Assembly (NCBI RefSeq): GCF_003096355.1
Contig: NZ_QEKI01000015.1
Span: 62,001-126,000 of the forward strand
Direction: 5' to 3'
Origin: Pontibacter virosus
GTDB taxonomy: Bacteria; Bacteroidota; Bacteroidia; Cytophagales; Hymenobacteraceae
Length of the DNA: 64,000 bases
A model generated the notes under the pieces. It made no database searches, was not told the origin of the DNA, and worked only from the letters and a program-made list of their open reading frames with translations. The position numbers were made by a program, and so were the translations under genes. Within the stretch, counting starts at the first letter, position 1; each line of letters begins with the position of its first letter. Shown piece after piece: positions 28,996 to 36,979 of the stretch.

Positions 28996-29904
28996 TTACT
29001 GGATTATAGCCTGCAGTTGTACCTGCTCTTGTTTGCTTTTGCAGTTAACACAGCAGCCGGAACATGGTTTTTTCTTTTGCTGTCGGTAGGTCAATAGTGG
29101 TATGCGGGTGTGGAAGGCCATGGTTTTCATGTAGTTCGTGCTGAAGAGACGCTCCATCAGGAAGTTGTCCTGAGTGGCCAGTATCAGTAAATCTGCCGAT
29201 GCTTTTTCTGAGAACTCGCTAATGCCCTCCAACACATCTTCCTCCTCCAGTAAGCGGAACGCCACTTTGCGCCCCTCCAGCTGCTTCTCAAGCTCCAACA
29301 TGGCGGCCTTGTAGCTACACAACTGGGAGCGCTCTTCCTCCCCGTATACCTGTACAAGGGTCAGTTTAGCTTTCAGCTGCTGCGCCAGGTCCGCAATCCG
29401 GAAGAGTACCTGCTGGTCCTGGTCTGTAAAGTCGGTTGCAAACACCAGGTTTTTCAGTTTTCTATACCTTACGCAGGCCGGCACCACCATCACAGGGCAT
29501 GACACAAGTTCCATGATGGCTGCGGTCTGCTCTGCCGCCTCGTCTGTAAGCCCCTTGTTGGCACGTGCTCCCGCGTCCATCAATACCAGGTCGATTTGAT
29601 AGTCTTGCACAACGGATTGTATACTGTCCCGAATCTGCCCCGGGCGCACTACGCAGTCAAAGGGCGCTGCAACTTTGGAAGCGTTGAATTCCCGGCTAAA
29701 CACGCGCTCGGCAAATGACCGAAGTTTTTGAATACAGCTGCTTTGCTGTGTAAATGTCATGTCAGCCGTTTTGCAGGCATGGAACAGGTATAGCTCTGCC
29801 CCCAGTGCGTGGGCCATCTGCCCGGCATAGTACAACAGGTCCTCCCCCGTCTCGTTCAGGTCCAGCGGAACCAGGATGCGTTTTGTCTGCGATAGCGTTG
29901 TCAT
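28996..29904 (-). CDS. Tandem universal stress protein
   Basis: A 302-residue protein with two UspA-like domains. Domain 1 is KRILVPLDLNETGEDLLYYA to about 140, including SCPVMVVPACVRY. Domain 2 is KNLVFATDFTDQDQQVLFRI to about 275, including TRIPLLTY. UspA proteins bind ATP or other nucleotides under stress. The short C-terminal tail is unusual: KKKPCSGCCVNCKSKQ holds four cysteines in CxxCCxxC, a possible metal or redox site. Its place beside the cco cluster suggests a low-oxygen role, as for many such proteins. Confidence 0.85.
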   Translation of the reverse strand: MTTLSQTKRILVPLDLNETGEDLLYYAGQMAHALGAELYLFHACKTADMTFTQQSSCIQKLRSFAERVFSREFNASKVAAPFDCVVRPGQIRDSIQSVVQDYQIDLVLMDAGARANKGLTDEAAEQTAAIMELVSCPVMVVPACVRYRKLKNLVFATDFTDQDQQVLFRIADLAQQLKAKLTLVQVYGEEERSQLCSYKAAMLELEKQLEGRKVAFRLLEEEDVLEGISEFSEKASADLLILATQDNFLMERLFSTNYMKTMAFHTRIPLLTYRQQKKKPCSGCCVNCKSKQEQVQLQAIIQ

Positions 29905-30004
29905 AGTCGTTATGGTTAGTATCGTAAAGGTATAGGAAGCCGGCTTCGGCTGCAGTGAGCTGCATCATCCGAAAAAGTGACTTTTAACAGTATTGGCTTT
30001 AGAG

Positions 30005-30721
30005 TTATTCTGGCTTTGAGCAGCAGCTCATTTCGGTGGTGTGCTGCGCCGTCTGCACTACCTTAGGGCTCAGGTAAGGTATACCTAGGCCAAGGCCTCG
30101 CATAATGAACAGCACCGCCAATGCCATACCCACGTATGGAACAGCTCTGTTAAACAGGCCCCGCACCTTCAGGCTGATTAGTTTGCCCGAAAGTGAAACG
30201 ATGTACATGAGCGGGAAAGTACCCAACCCGAAGAGCGCCATATAGAGCATGGCACCCCCTATACCTGGAGCGCTGATGGCACCGGCCAGGGCAATGTAAA
30301 CGAATCCACAAGGAAGCAGCCCGTTGAGCATACCCACCATGAAGAGGGAACCCATTGAGTTTTTTTGAAAGTAATAGCCGAGTTTTTTGCGCACCCAAAC
30401 CATCACCTTATCTGTCCCCATTACACTGGAAGCCTTGCCTTTGAAAGCGGCCGGCAAAACCAGCAGCAACAAGATCAGCACACCGGATACAATGGATACG
30501 GTTTGTTGCAGGCCAGCCATCTCGAGGGACTGTCCGAAGGCGCCTGCGAGCGCGCCCAATAAAGCGTACGTAACGATGCGACCACCATTGTACAGGAGCC
30601 GGCCGACGTAGTAACGCCAGCCAGAGCTCCCGACAAATGGTAGCGCCATTGCTATAGGGCCGCACATCCCGACACAATGGAAACTGCCTAATAAGCCAAA
30701 TAGAAAACCTGCCCAGATCAT
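30005..30721 (-). CDS. SafE/TauE-family membrane protein of the cbb3 assembly cluster
   Basis: A 238-residue, mostly hydrophobic inner-membrane protein with about six helices. The start GLLGSFHCVGMCGPIAMALP carries the HCxGMCGP signature, a potential metal-binding site, and MLNGLLPCGFVYIALAGAI repeats the Pro-Cys-Gly theme. This subgroup, often called 'sulfite exporter TauE/SafE', is commonly encoded beside ccoGHIS and is thought to help copper supply or maturation of cytochromes. It is 4 bp after ccoH, so translationally close. The C-terminus has CCSKPE, a further possible metal ligand. Confidence 0.85.
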   Translation of the reverse strand: MIWAGFLFGLLGSFHCVGMCGPIAMALPFVGSSGWRYYVGRLLYNGGRIVTYALLGALAGAFGQSLEMAGLQQTVSIVSGVLILLLLVLPAAFKGKASSVMGTDKVMVWVRKKLGYYFQKNSMGSLFMVGMLNGLLPCGFVYIALAGAISAPGIGGAMLYMALFGLGTFPLMYIVSLSGKLISLKVRGLFNRAVPYVGMALAVLFIMRGLGLGIPYLSPKVVQTAQHTTEMSCCSKPE

Positions 30722-30725
30722 GGCT

Positions 30726-31193
30726 TTATTTTATTTGGATTGTTTTTTCTGAATAATATGCCTCTTCTCCGTCGCTGAAGTTCACACGAACTTTCCAGAG
30801 CCCTTTTTCAAGGTCTCCCACCTCTATGAGCTGGCTCTTGTCCCTGCCAAGCTGCAAAGGCAGCTGCTTGTCCAGTTTGTCATTCGATGGACGGAACAAG
30901 GTGATCGTGCCGTTCAGCTTTTTATCCTCATATGTAGCCGGCACCTGCAGCAGGATACTGCCTGCCTCCTCGTTGTACTGCAGCATCACATCGCCCAGGG
31001 CCTGTGTGCGGCGCACGCGGTCAATCTGGTCCTGGTAGGCGATCTCCTGAGCGTAGTAGTCTTTGCTCACCAGGTCTACATCCTGGTTCATGGCCTGAAT
31101 AACAAAGTAGATGATGTAGCCCATGAAGGACGCCAGGCCAATGACAACGGCATAAGGCCAGAAAGTGAATTTTTTATCTTTATCAGTTTTCAT
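30726..31193 (-). CDS. ccoH: cbb3 oxidase assembly protein CcoH/FixH
   Basis: A 155-residue single-pass membrane protein. One transmembrane helix near residues 12-33 (WPYAVVIGLASFMGYIIYFV) is followed by VSKDYYAQEIAYQDQIDRV, the FixH signature, and a periplasmic beta domain. It assists copper insertion or stability of the cbb3 oxidase. It lies between ccoG and the SafE-type gene on the same strand. Confidence 0.88.
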   Translation of the reverse strand: MKTDKDKKFTFWPYAVVIGLASFMGYIIYFVIQAMNQDVDLVSKDYYAQEIAYQDQIDRVRRTQALGDVMLQYNEEAGSILLQVPATYEDKKLNGTITLFRPSNDKLDKQLPLQLGRDKSQLIEVGDLEKGLWKVRVNFSDGEEAYYSEKTIQIK

Positions 31194-31234
31194 GATGATT
31201 GCGCTTGAATGATTGCTTTTTAATTAAGCTGTAT

Positions 31235-32641
31235 TTATTTGGCAGGGGCCAGAAACTTGGTGTCCTGTGTGGTGATGAGTTCACCCTCGTGGTACACTCC
31301 TATTTCTATCTTGGCGTTCATGCCCGTCAACTGGCTTTGCGGAATTTCAGCAAAGAACACTCCGTCGGCCTTGCCCTGTGCCGGCAGCACCAGTTCGCTG
31401 CCCACCATCTTAATCGAGCCGTCTGTGTTGTGCAGCTTCAGGGTCAGTGGCATATCCAAATTGGTCTTGTTGATCACCGAGATGTTGTAAAGGTTCTTCA
31501 CGGTGCCCTGCTCTGTTTTCTGGTAGAGCTGACCCGGTGTGCGCAGAATAGTTGCCTCCGCGTCGTCGCGGGTAAGCAAAAGCGACGTAAGCGCAACCAG
31601 CAGGAGCATCAGCACAGCGCTGTAGCCCATCACCCGTGGTGTGAACAGCTTCCACTGGCGTCCTTCCGAAATAGCCTCTTCAGAGTCGTAGCGGATCAAA
31701 CCTTCCGGCTTGTCGATCATGCGCATGATGTCGTTGCAGGCATCGATGCAGGCCGTACAGTTGATACATTCCAGCTGTTGTGCTCCGTTGCGTATGTCTA
31801 TACCTGTCGGGCATACCTGCACACACTGGTGGCAGTCGATACAGTCGCCTTCAGTCCGCTCCTGCCCTTTGCGCAGCTTGCCGCGAGGCTCCCCACGGCC
31901 ATAGTCATAGGCTACTGTCAGACTTTTCTTGTCGAGCATTACCCCTTGTAAACGGCCATAAGGGCAAACGATGGTACATACCTGCTCCCGGAAGTAAGCA
32001 AAAACCCAGTAAAATACGCCCGTGAAAGCCAGTAGAGATCCAAAGCCAGCCATATGATTGATAGGGCCTTCTACTATTACCTTCTTCAGTTCATCTATAC
32101 CTATTACATAGGCCAGGAACAAGTTGGATATAAGGAATGAGATCAACAAGAAAACAGCGGTCTTGGAGCTCTTCTTCAGAATTTTCTCCGTATTCCAGGG
32201 CATTTTGTTCAGTGCCCGCTGTTTGGTGTAATCACCCTCTATCAGGTACTCGATGCGGCGGAAGACCATTTCGAGGAAGATCGTTTGCGGACAGACCCAG
32301 CCACAGAACAAGCGGCCATAAACCACCGTGAACAGGATAATGAACACAACAAGCGCTAGAAAGGCGAGTACCAGTATAAAGAAGTCCTGCGGCCAGAAGA
32401 GGACGCCGAAGATCACGAACTTGCGCTCTACCACATTGAGCATCAGCAGCGGCAGTCCATTTATCTTAATGAAAGGTCCTGCAAACAGAAACGCCAGCAA
32501 GCCATAGCTTACCCACTTTCTATAGTCATAGAGTTTACCTTTGGGTTTTTTAGGGTATACCCATACCCTTTTTCCATGCTCGTCTACTGTCGAAATATGG
32601 TCCCGGAATTCGTCCGGAGCGGTGTGCATTTTAGTTGCCAT
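31235..32641 (-). CDS. ccoG: cbb3 oxidase accessory protein CcoG (FixG)
   Basis: A 468-residue membrane iron-sulfur protein, implicated in reducing Cu(II) for cbb3 oxidase assembly. Several transmembrane helices occupy the N-terminal half; FCGWVCPQTIFLEMVFRRIE and CTIVCPYGRLQGVMLD are typical. Two ferredoxin clusters follow: CIDCHQCVQVCPTGIDI and CINCTACIDACNDIM. The C-terminal part is an immunoglobulin-like periplasmic domain. It is the first gene of the ccoG-ccoH-safE unit and has a tandem FNR-like site upstream. Confidence 0.95.
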   Translation of the reverse strand: MATKMHTAPDEFRDHISTVDEHGKRVWVYPKKPKGKLYDYRKWVSYGLLAFLFAGPFIKINGLPLLMLNVVERKFVIFGVLFWPQDFFILVLAFLALVVFIILFTVVYGRLFCGWVCPQTIFLEMVFRRIEYLIEGDYTKQRALNKMPWNTEKILKKSSKTAVFLLISFLISNLFLAYVIGIDELKKVIVEGPINHMAGFGSLLAFTGVFYWVFAYFREQVCTIVCPYGRLQGVMLDKKSLTVAYDYGRGEPRGKLRKGQERTEGDCIDCHQCVQVCPTGIDIRNGAQQLECINCTACIDACNDIMRMIDKPEGLIRYDSEEAISEGRQWKLFTPRVMGYSAVLMLLLVALTSLLLTRDDAEATILRTPGQLYQKTEQGTVKNLYNISVINKTNLDMPLTLKLHNTDGSIKMVGSELVLPAQGKADGVFFAEIPQSQLTGMNAKIEIGVYHEGELITTQDTKFLAPAK

Positions 32642-32757
32642 GGCAGTTTAATTTGTGCGGATATTAATCCTGCCTGTTAAATTATGAATGATAGCCAGAA
32701 GCTGCTTTATGCTGCTCTTTGCTGATACAAAATTCCAGATTTGTGGTCTGTTAAAAG

Positions 32758-32793
32758 ATGACCAATGTCATTCTTCCAGGTGATTGTCATCAG
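32758..32793 (-). promoter_or_regulatory. Tandem FNR-like operator upstream of ccoG
   Basis: ATGAC-CAAT-GTCAT (32758-32771) and GTGAT-TGTC-ATCAG (32780-32793) are two 5-4-5 inverted repeats whose centres are 22 bp apart. The second keeps the TGAT-N4-ATCA core of the classical FNR site. The surrounding 47 bp (32753-32799) is repeated with one clear mismatch upstream of ccoNO. It lies about 117 bp from the ccoG ATG. Confidence 0.7.
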
Positions 32794-32804
32794 TAAACCA
32801 TCAA

Positions 32805-32840
32805 AATACAAAAGGCAGGCACTCTTCCGAATGCCTGCCT
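32805..32840 (-). terminator. Terminator of the ccoNO-Q-P unit
   Basis: On the minus strand AGGCAGGCA pairs with TGCCTGCCT and is followed by TTTTGTATTTTG. It begins just past the ccoP stop (32862) and separates this unit from the ccoG promoter region. Confidence 0.8.
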
Positions 32841-32861
32841 CTTACGTAGGGAGGGTTTTAT

Positions 32862-34058
32862 TTACTCTTTTTCGCCTTGCGCCTCTTTGGCGTTCGGCGG
32901 GTTCGTGCCTTGCAGTGACAGGATGTAGCTGCTCACTTCCAGCATCTGGTCTTTGGTCAGTTTGCCCTGCCAAGGCACCATGCCTTTGCTAGGCACACCA
33001 AACTTGATCGTGCGGAAGATGTCATTCACATCGCCACCGTGTATCCAGTATTCATCTGTCAGGTTAGGGCCTACCGTACCTTCACCAGCCTGGCCGTGAC
33101 AGGCCGCGCAGTTCTGTATGTAGAGCGCCTTGCCTGACTCCAGTGCGCCAGCATCTGTCAGTACTTCAAAATCAGTGACTGCATTCGGGTCTTCCACATT
33201 TTGGGCGGCAATCAAAGCTGCCTGTGCCATTTCTGTTTCATACTCCTCAATCTGCAGCGCTCCGGTGCGAAACACGTGGTAGTGCAGCATGTACCCTACA
33301 GCAAACACAATAGTCACATAGAACATGTACTTCCACCATGGCGGCAGGTCATTGTCGTACTCCTGTATGCCGTCGAAATCGTGGGTAGAGTGAATCACGT
33401 CTTTTGCCTTGCCCGTCATTACCGTGGCATCACCACTCAGTAGCGCATATACGCGTCCAGAGAAAGTACCCTGAAACTCCTCGTCTTTCAGAGAGTCTCC
33501 CATCATGGGCACGATCAGACGGAAAAGCATGATCAGCACAATGATAATCAGCAGGATGATCAGACCCACCAGTCCATAAATAAAGTGCACGATCGGTGGC
33601 AGGTCCATGAAAGCAACCTCCTGCACGGCGGCCGGGGCTGCTGCCTCAGCTGTAGTTGTGGCTGCAGGCGCTTCTGCTACGGCAGGTGCCGCGGCACTGG
33701 CCTCTTTTATGTAAGCGATCACATGGTTAATGTCGTCGTCGGTGAGGGAGCCACCAAACGCCGGCATCGGCATTTTGTTAAACTTCTCGTACACGGCCAC
33801 CGCATCAGCGTCACCCGCCTGGATCATCTCCTGCGAGTTCTTGATGAACTTATGGAGCCATTCATCACCACGGCGCTCGTGCACGTCTTTCAAAGCAGGT
33901 CCTACTACGTCAGCATCCATGCTGTGGCAGGCGGCGCAGTTTCCTTCAAATATTTTCTTGCCCTGCACTGCATCCTGCGCAAAGGCCGTGGCCCCCGTCA
34001 TCAGGACAAAGCCGGCCGCCAGGGCCAGTTGTTTCAGTTTTGTCATGGGAGATTTCAT
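32862..34058 (-). CDS. ccoP: cbb3 oxidase diheme subunit CcoP, rearranged
   Basis: A 398-residue cytochrome c subunit feeding electrons to the cbb3 oxidase. Signal peptide (about 1-27), then a cytochrome c domain with CAACH at 41-45. An Ala/Pro linker and a transmembrane helix (about 155-185) follow, then the FixP-N region with HDFDGIQEYDNDLPPWWKYM and a second helix. A second cytochrome c domain has CAACH at 317-321. In canonical CcoP both heme domains follow the membrane anchor; here one precedes it. The start ATG at 34058 overlaps the ccoQ stop (ATGA), indicating translational coupling. Confidence 0.92.
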   Translation of the reverse strand: MKSPMTKLKQLALAAGFVLMTGATAFAQDAVQGKKIFEGNCAACHSMDADVVGPALKDVHERRGDEWLHKFIKNSQEMIQAGDADAVAVYEKFNKMPMPAFGGSLTDDDINHVIAYIKEASAAAPAVAEAPAATTTAEAAAPAAVQEVAFMDLPPIVHFIYGLVGLIILLIIIVLIMLFRLIVPMMGDSLKDEEFQGTFSGRVYALLSGDATVMTGKAKDVIHSTHDFDGIQEYDNDLPPWWKYMFYVTIVFAVGYMLHYHVFRTGALQIEEYETEMAQAALIAAQNVEDPNAVTDFEVLTDAGALESGKALYIQNCAACHGQAGEGTVGPNLTDEYWIHGGDVNDIFRTIKFGVPSKGMVPWQGKLTKDQMLEVSSYILSLQGTNPPNAKEAQGEKE

Positions 34059-34249
34059 TGTCTGTTCCCTCCTGTTGTTTGGTCTTGATCCTCGTCTGCG
34101 CAGGCGAAGCTGCTCATGTTACTCACATACTTCTTGTCCATCAGGGCCACGTAAACCAGCAGGCCCAGGAAGAACAAAAAGAAGATAGTAAATGAAATGA
34201 GCGGGTATATTTCAATGCCTTCTATGGCTTGTAACACGTTCTTATACAT
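34055..34249 (-). CDS. ccoQ: CcoQ/FixQ-like small membrane subunit
   Basis: A 64-residue protein with one transmembrane helix (IYPLISFTIFFLFFLGLLVY) followed by VALMDKKYVSNMSSFACAD, the usual CcoQ layout of helix plus short cytoplasmic tail. It stabilises the cbb3 complex. The ATG at 34249 (MYKNVLQAIEG) is chosen; upstream sequence is not CcoQ-like. Its stop overlaps the ccoP start by 4 bp. Confidence 0.82.
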   Translation of the reverse strand: MYKNVLQAIEGIEIYPLISFTIFFLFFLGLLVYVALMDKKYVSNMSSFACADEDQDQTTGGNRQ

Positions 34250-34339
34250 TGTCTTATAAATTTCGACGCTTAAACTTGGTGACAAAGGACTTCCGATTTA
34301 CGCTTCAGTCCTCTGTCATCTTGTCTATTGTCAGGTTTA

Positions 34340-36526
34340 CTATTCTTCTACTTCTTCAGCTTTCACCTTGATGTCGGTACCCAGACGCTGCAGGTAGGCG
34401 ATCATGGCGACGATCTCGCTTTCAGGGCGCACTTCCAGGCCTTCTTTGGCCAGATCGGCGGTAATCTCACGTGCCTGGTTCATCAACTCCTGGTTCGCGT
34501 TCGCAATGTACTCGTCCTCGTAAGGTACGCCCAGTTGCTTCAGCACTTCCAGTTTCTTCTGCGTCGTGGTCAGGTCCACGTCCTGCTCAAACAGCCATGG
34601 GTAAGCCGGCATGATAGAGCCTGGTGACATGGAAGTCGGGTCAAGCATGTGGTGGTAGTGCCAGCTGTGTGGGTACTTGCCGCCCACTCTGTGAAGATCC
34701 GGACCGGTACGCTTGGAACCCCACAGGAAGTTGTGGTCATACACGAACTCACCTGCTTTAGAGTACTCACCGTAGCGCTCTGTCTCCGAACGGAACGGAC
34801 GAACCATTTGCGTATGGCAGTTCACACAGCCCTCTTTAATATAGAGGTCACGTCCCTGCAATTCCAGTGAGGTATAAGGCTTCACGCTGGCAATGGTCGG
34901 CACGTTAGATTTGATCACGAAGGCAGGTATAAATTCAACCAGTCCACCGATCAGGATCGCTACGGTTGCCCAGATAGCCATTTGCATCGGACGCTTCTCA
35001 ATCCAGCTGTGCCAGTGACCGGCGTTGTGGCTCACTTCTTTCACAACCGGTGGAGCTACTGCCGCCTCGTTTGCCTCCAAAGCACCAGACTTAGCCGTCT
35101 TATACAGGTTGTAGATCATCAGGAACACACCGCTCAGGTATAGCACACCACCAATACCACGCAGGTAGTACATCGGCACGATCTGCAGCACAGTCTCCAG
35201 GAAGTTAGAATACTGCAGAGTACCTTCCGGAGTGAATTGTTTCCACATCAAACCTTGGGTGAAACCTGCCCAGTACATCGGGATGGCATAGAAAAGGATA
35301 CCCAGTGTGCCTAACCAGAAGTGTGCATTGGCCAGCTTCTTAGAGTGTAGTTGTGTTTTGTACAGGCGTGGGAACAACCAGTACAGCATCGCAAATGTCA
35401 GGAAGCCGTTCCAGCCCAGGGCACCTACGTGCACGTGTGCTACGATCCAGTCCGTAAAGTGCGCGATGGCGTTTACGTTCTTCAGCGACAGCATCGGGCC
35501 TTCGAAAGTAGCCATACCGTAAGCGGTAATCGCCACTACCATGAACTTCAACACGGGCTCTTCACGTACCTTGTCCCAGGCGCCACGCAGCGTCAGAAGA
35601 CCGTTGATCATACCGCCCCAGCTTGGTGCCAGTAGCATGATGGAGAAAACTACACCCAGTGACTGTGCCCAGTCAGGCAATGAGGTATACAACAAGTGGT
35701 GCGGACCAGCCCAGATATAGATGAAGATCAGCGACCAGAAGTGTATAATAGAGAGTCTGTATGAGTATACCGGACGGTTTGCAGCCTTAGGCAGGAAGTA
35801 GTACATCAGGCCCAGGAACGGCGTTGTCAGGAAGAACGCAACCGCGTTGTGGCCATACCACCACTGCACCAGCGCATCCTGCACCCCGGCGTAGCCAGAG
35901 TAGCTCTTGAATAAATTGACAGGCAGCGCGTAAGAGTTTACAATATGCAGCACCGCTACGGTCAGGAAAGTGGCGATGTAGAACCAAATGGCCACATACA
36001 TGTGCTTTTCGCGACGCTTGGCAATGGTGCCGAACATATTCCATCCGAACACCACCCAGATCAGTGTGATAGCAATGTCAATAGGCCACTCCAACTCTGC
36101 ATACTCTTTCGAGGAAGTCATACCCAGAGGAAGGGTAATAACGGCTGCTACGATGATCAGCTGCCAGCCCCAGAAGTTGAGCTTGCTCAGCAGGTCACTG
36201 TACATGCGCGACTTACAAAGGCGCTGCAGCGAGTAGTACACGCCCATGAAGATGGCGTTACCCACGAAGGCAAAGATCACCGCATTGGTGTGTAGTGGCC
36301 TGATACGACCGAAAGTCGTGTACTGGTTGCCCAGGTTCACGTCGGGGTTTGCGAGCTGGAACGCGATCAGCGTACCGATGATCATACCGGCTACGCCCCA
36401 GAAAACGGTGGCGATACCAAAGTCGCGAACGATCTTGTTGTCGTAGAAAAAGGATTCTATCCCCCCTGAATCCTGTCCTACCCGTTTCGGGTTCGGCTCT
36501 AAGACGGTTTCTACATTAGTTGACAT
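34340..36526 (-). CDS. ccoNO: Fused cbb3 oxidase subunits CcoN and CcoO
   Basis: A 728-residue fusion. Residues about 20-490 are CcoN, the catalytic heme-copper subunit with twelve helices: the haem and CuB histidines lie in RPLHTNAVIFAFVGNAIFMG, VQWWYGHNAVAFFLTTPFLG, AGPHHLLYTSLPDWAQSLG and DWIVAHVHVGALGWNGF. Residues about 510-728 are CcoO, with its membrane anchor and the heme c site CVNCHTQM (Cys567, His571). CcoN and CcoO are separate genes in proteobacteria but fused in many Bacteroidota. It is the first gene of its unit, with a tandem FNR-like site upstream. Confidence 0.97.
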   Translation of the reverse strand: MSTNVETVLEPNPKRVGQDSGGIESFFYDNKIVRDFGIATVFWGVAGMIIGTLIAFQLANPDVNLGNQYTTFGRIRPLHTNAVIFAFVGNAIFMGVYYSLQRLCKSRMYSDLLSKLNFWGWQLIIVAAVITLPLGMTSSKEYAELEWPIDIAITLIWVVFGWNMFGTIAKRREKHMYVAIWFYIATFLTVAVLHIVNSYALPVNLFKSYSGYAGVQDALVQWWYGHNAVAFFLTTPFLGLMYYFLPKAANRPVYSYRLSIIHFWSLIFIYIWAGPHHLLYTSLPDWAQSLGVVFSIMLLAPSWGGMINGLLTLRGAWDKVREEPVLKFMVVAITAYGMATFEGPMLSLKNVNAIAHFTDWIVAHVHVGALGWNGFLTFAMLYWLFPRLYKTQLHSKKLANAHFWLGTLGILFYAIPMYWAGFTQGLMWKQFTPEGTLQYSNFLETVLQIVPMYYLRGIGGVLYLSGVFLMIYNLYKTAKSGALEANEAAVAPPVVKEVSHNAGHWHSWIEKRPMQMAIWATVAILIGGLVEFIPAFVIKSNVPTIASVKPYTSLELQGRDLYIKEGCVNCHTQMVRPFRSETERYGEYSKAGEFVYDHNFLWGSKRTGPDLHRVGGKYPHSWHYHHMLDPTSMSPGSIMPAYPWLFEQDVDLTTTQKKLEVLKQLGVPYEDEYIANANQELMNQAREITADLAKEGLEVRPESEIVAMIAYLQRLGTDIKVKAEEVEE

Positions 36527-36621
36527 GTGCGGTGTCCTCCATTGGTTAAGATGTGTTGTGTAATACTGTTTGTTTGCTTGATAATCATTTGCAAAATTGA
36601 TAAAACGACCTCTCCGAAAAG

Positions 36622-36657
36622 ATGACTAATGTCATTCTTCCAGGTGATTGTCATCAG
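36622..36657 (-). promoter_or_regulatory. Tandem FNR-like operator upstream of ccoNO
   Basis: ATGAC-TAAT-GTCAT (36622-36635) and GTGAT-TGTC-ATCAG (36644-36657), centres 22 bp apart, with the same flanks as the copy before ccoG. It sits between the ccoS stop (36671) and the ccoNO start (36526), about 96 bp from the ATG. Confidence 0.7.
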
Positions 36658-36670
36658 TAAACCGTGTGAC

Positions 36671-36856
36671 TTAGGGCTGCTTTTGAGCTGCTTTATCGGT
36701 TTTTGGACCGCCGCCAACCTCGTTTTCGAAAAGCATGCGAACGGCTGGCGTATAGTCATCGTCGTACTGCCCGGAACGAACGGCCCACAGGAAAGCGGCC
36801 AGAAAACCAGCTGCTACCAGCACACTAATGGCGATGAGAATGAATATGATATACAT
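36671..36856 (-). CDS. ccoS: cbb3 oxidase maturation protein CcoS
   Basis: A 61-residue single-helix membrane protein. MYIIFILIAISVLVAAGFLA then FLWAVRSGQYDDDYTPAVRM carries the diagnostic W-x3-SGQ(F/Y)DD motif. CcoS is needed to insert haem and copper into the cbb3 oxidase. It is the second gene after ccoI on the same strand, 123 bp downstream of it. The ATG at 36856 is preferred; a longer frame upstream is not CcoS-like. Confidence 0.9.
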   Translation of the reverse strand: MYIIFILIAISVLVAAGFLAAFLWAVRSGQYDDDYTPAVRMLFENEVGGGPKTDKAAQKQP

Positions 36857-36979
36857 GGCGTTTTTTTGATTTGGTGCGTTAGTGAATGAATGGTTGAGTG
36901 ATTGATCGAATGGATAATGGAATAAAACAGAGAATGAATTTTTAATCACTATTTCAATCAATCACTCATTCACCCATAA

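Noticed and set aside
31199-31951. Open 250-codon frame on the plus strand
   Set aside because: Antisense to ccoG; no domain is seen and the ferredoxin motifs are on the other strand.
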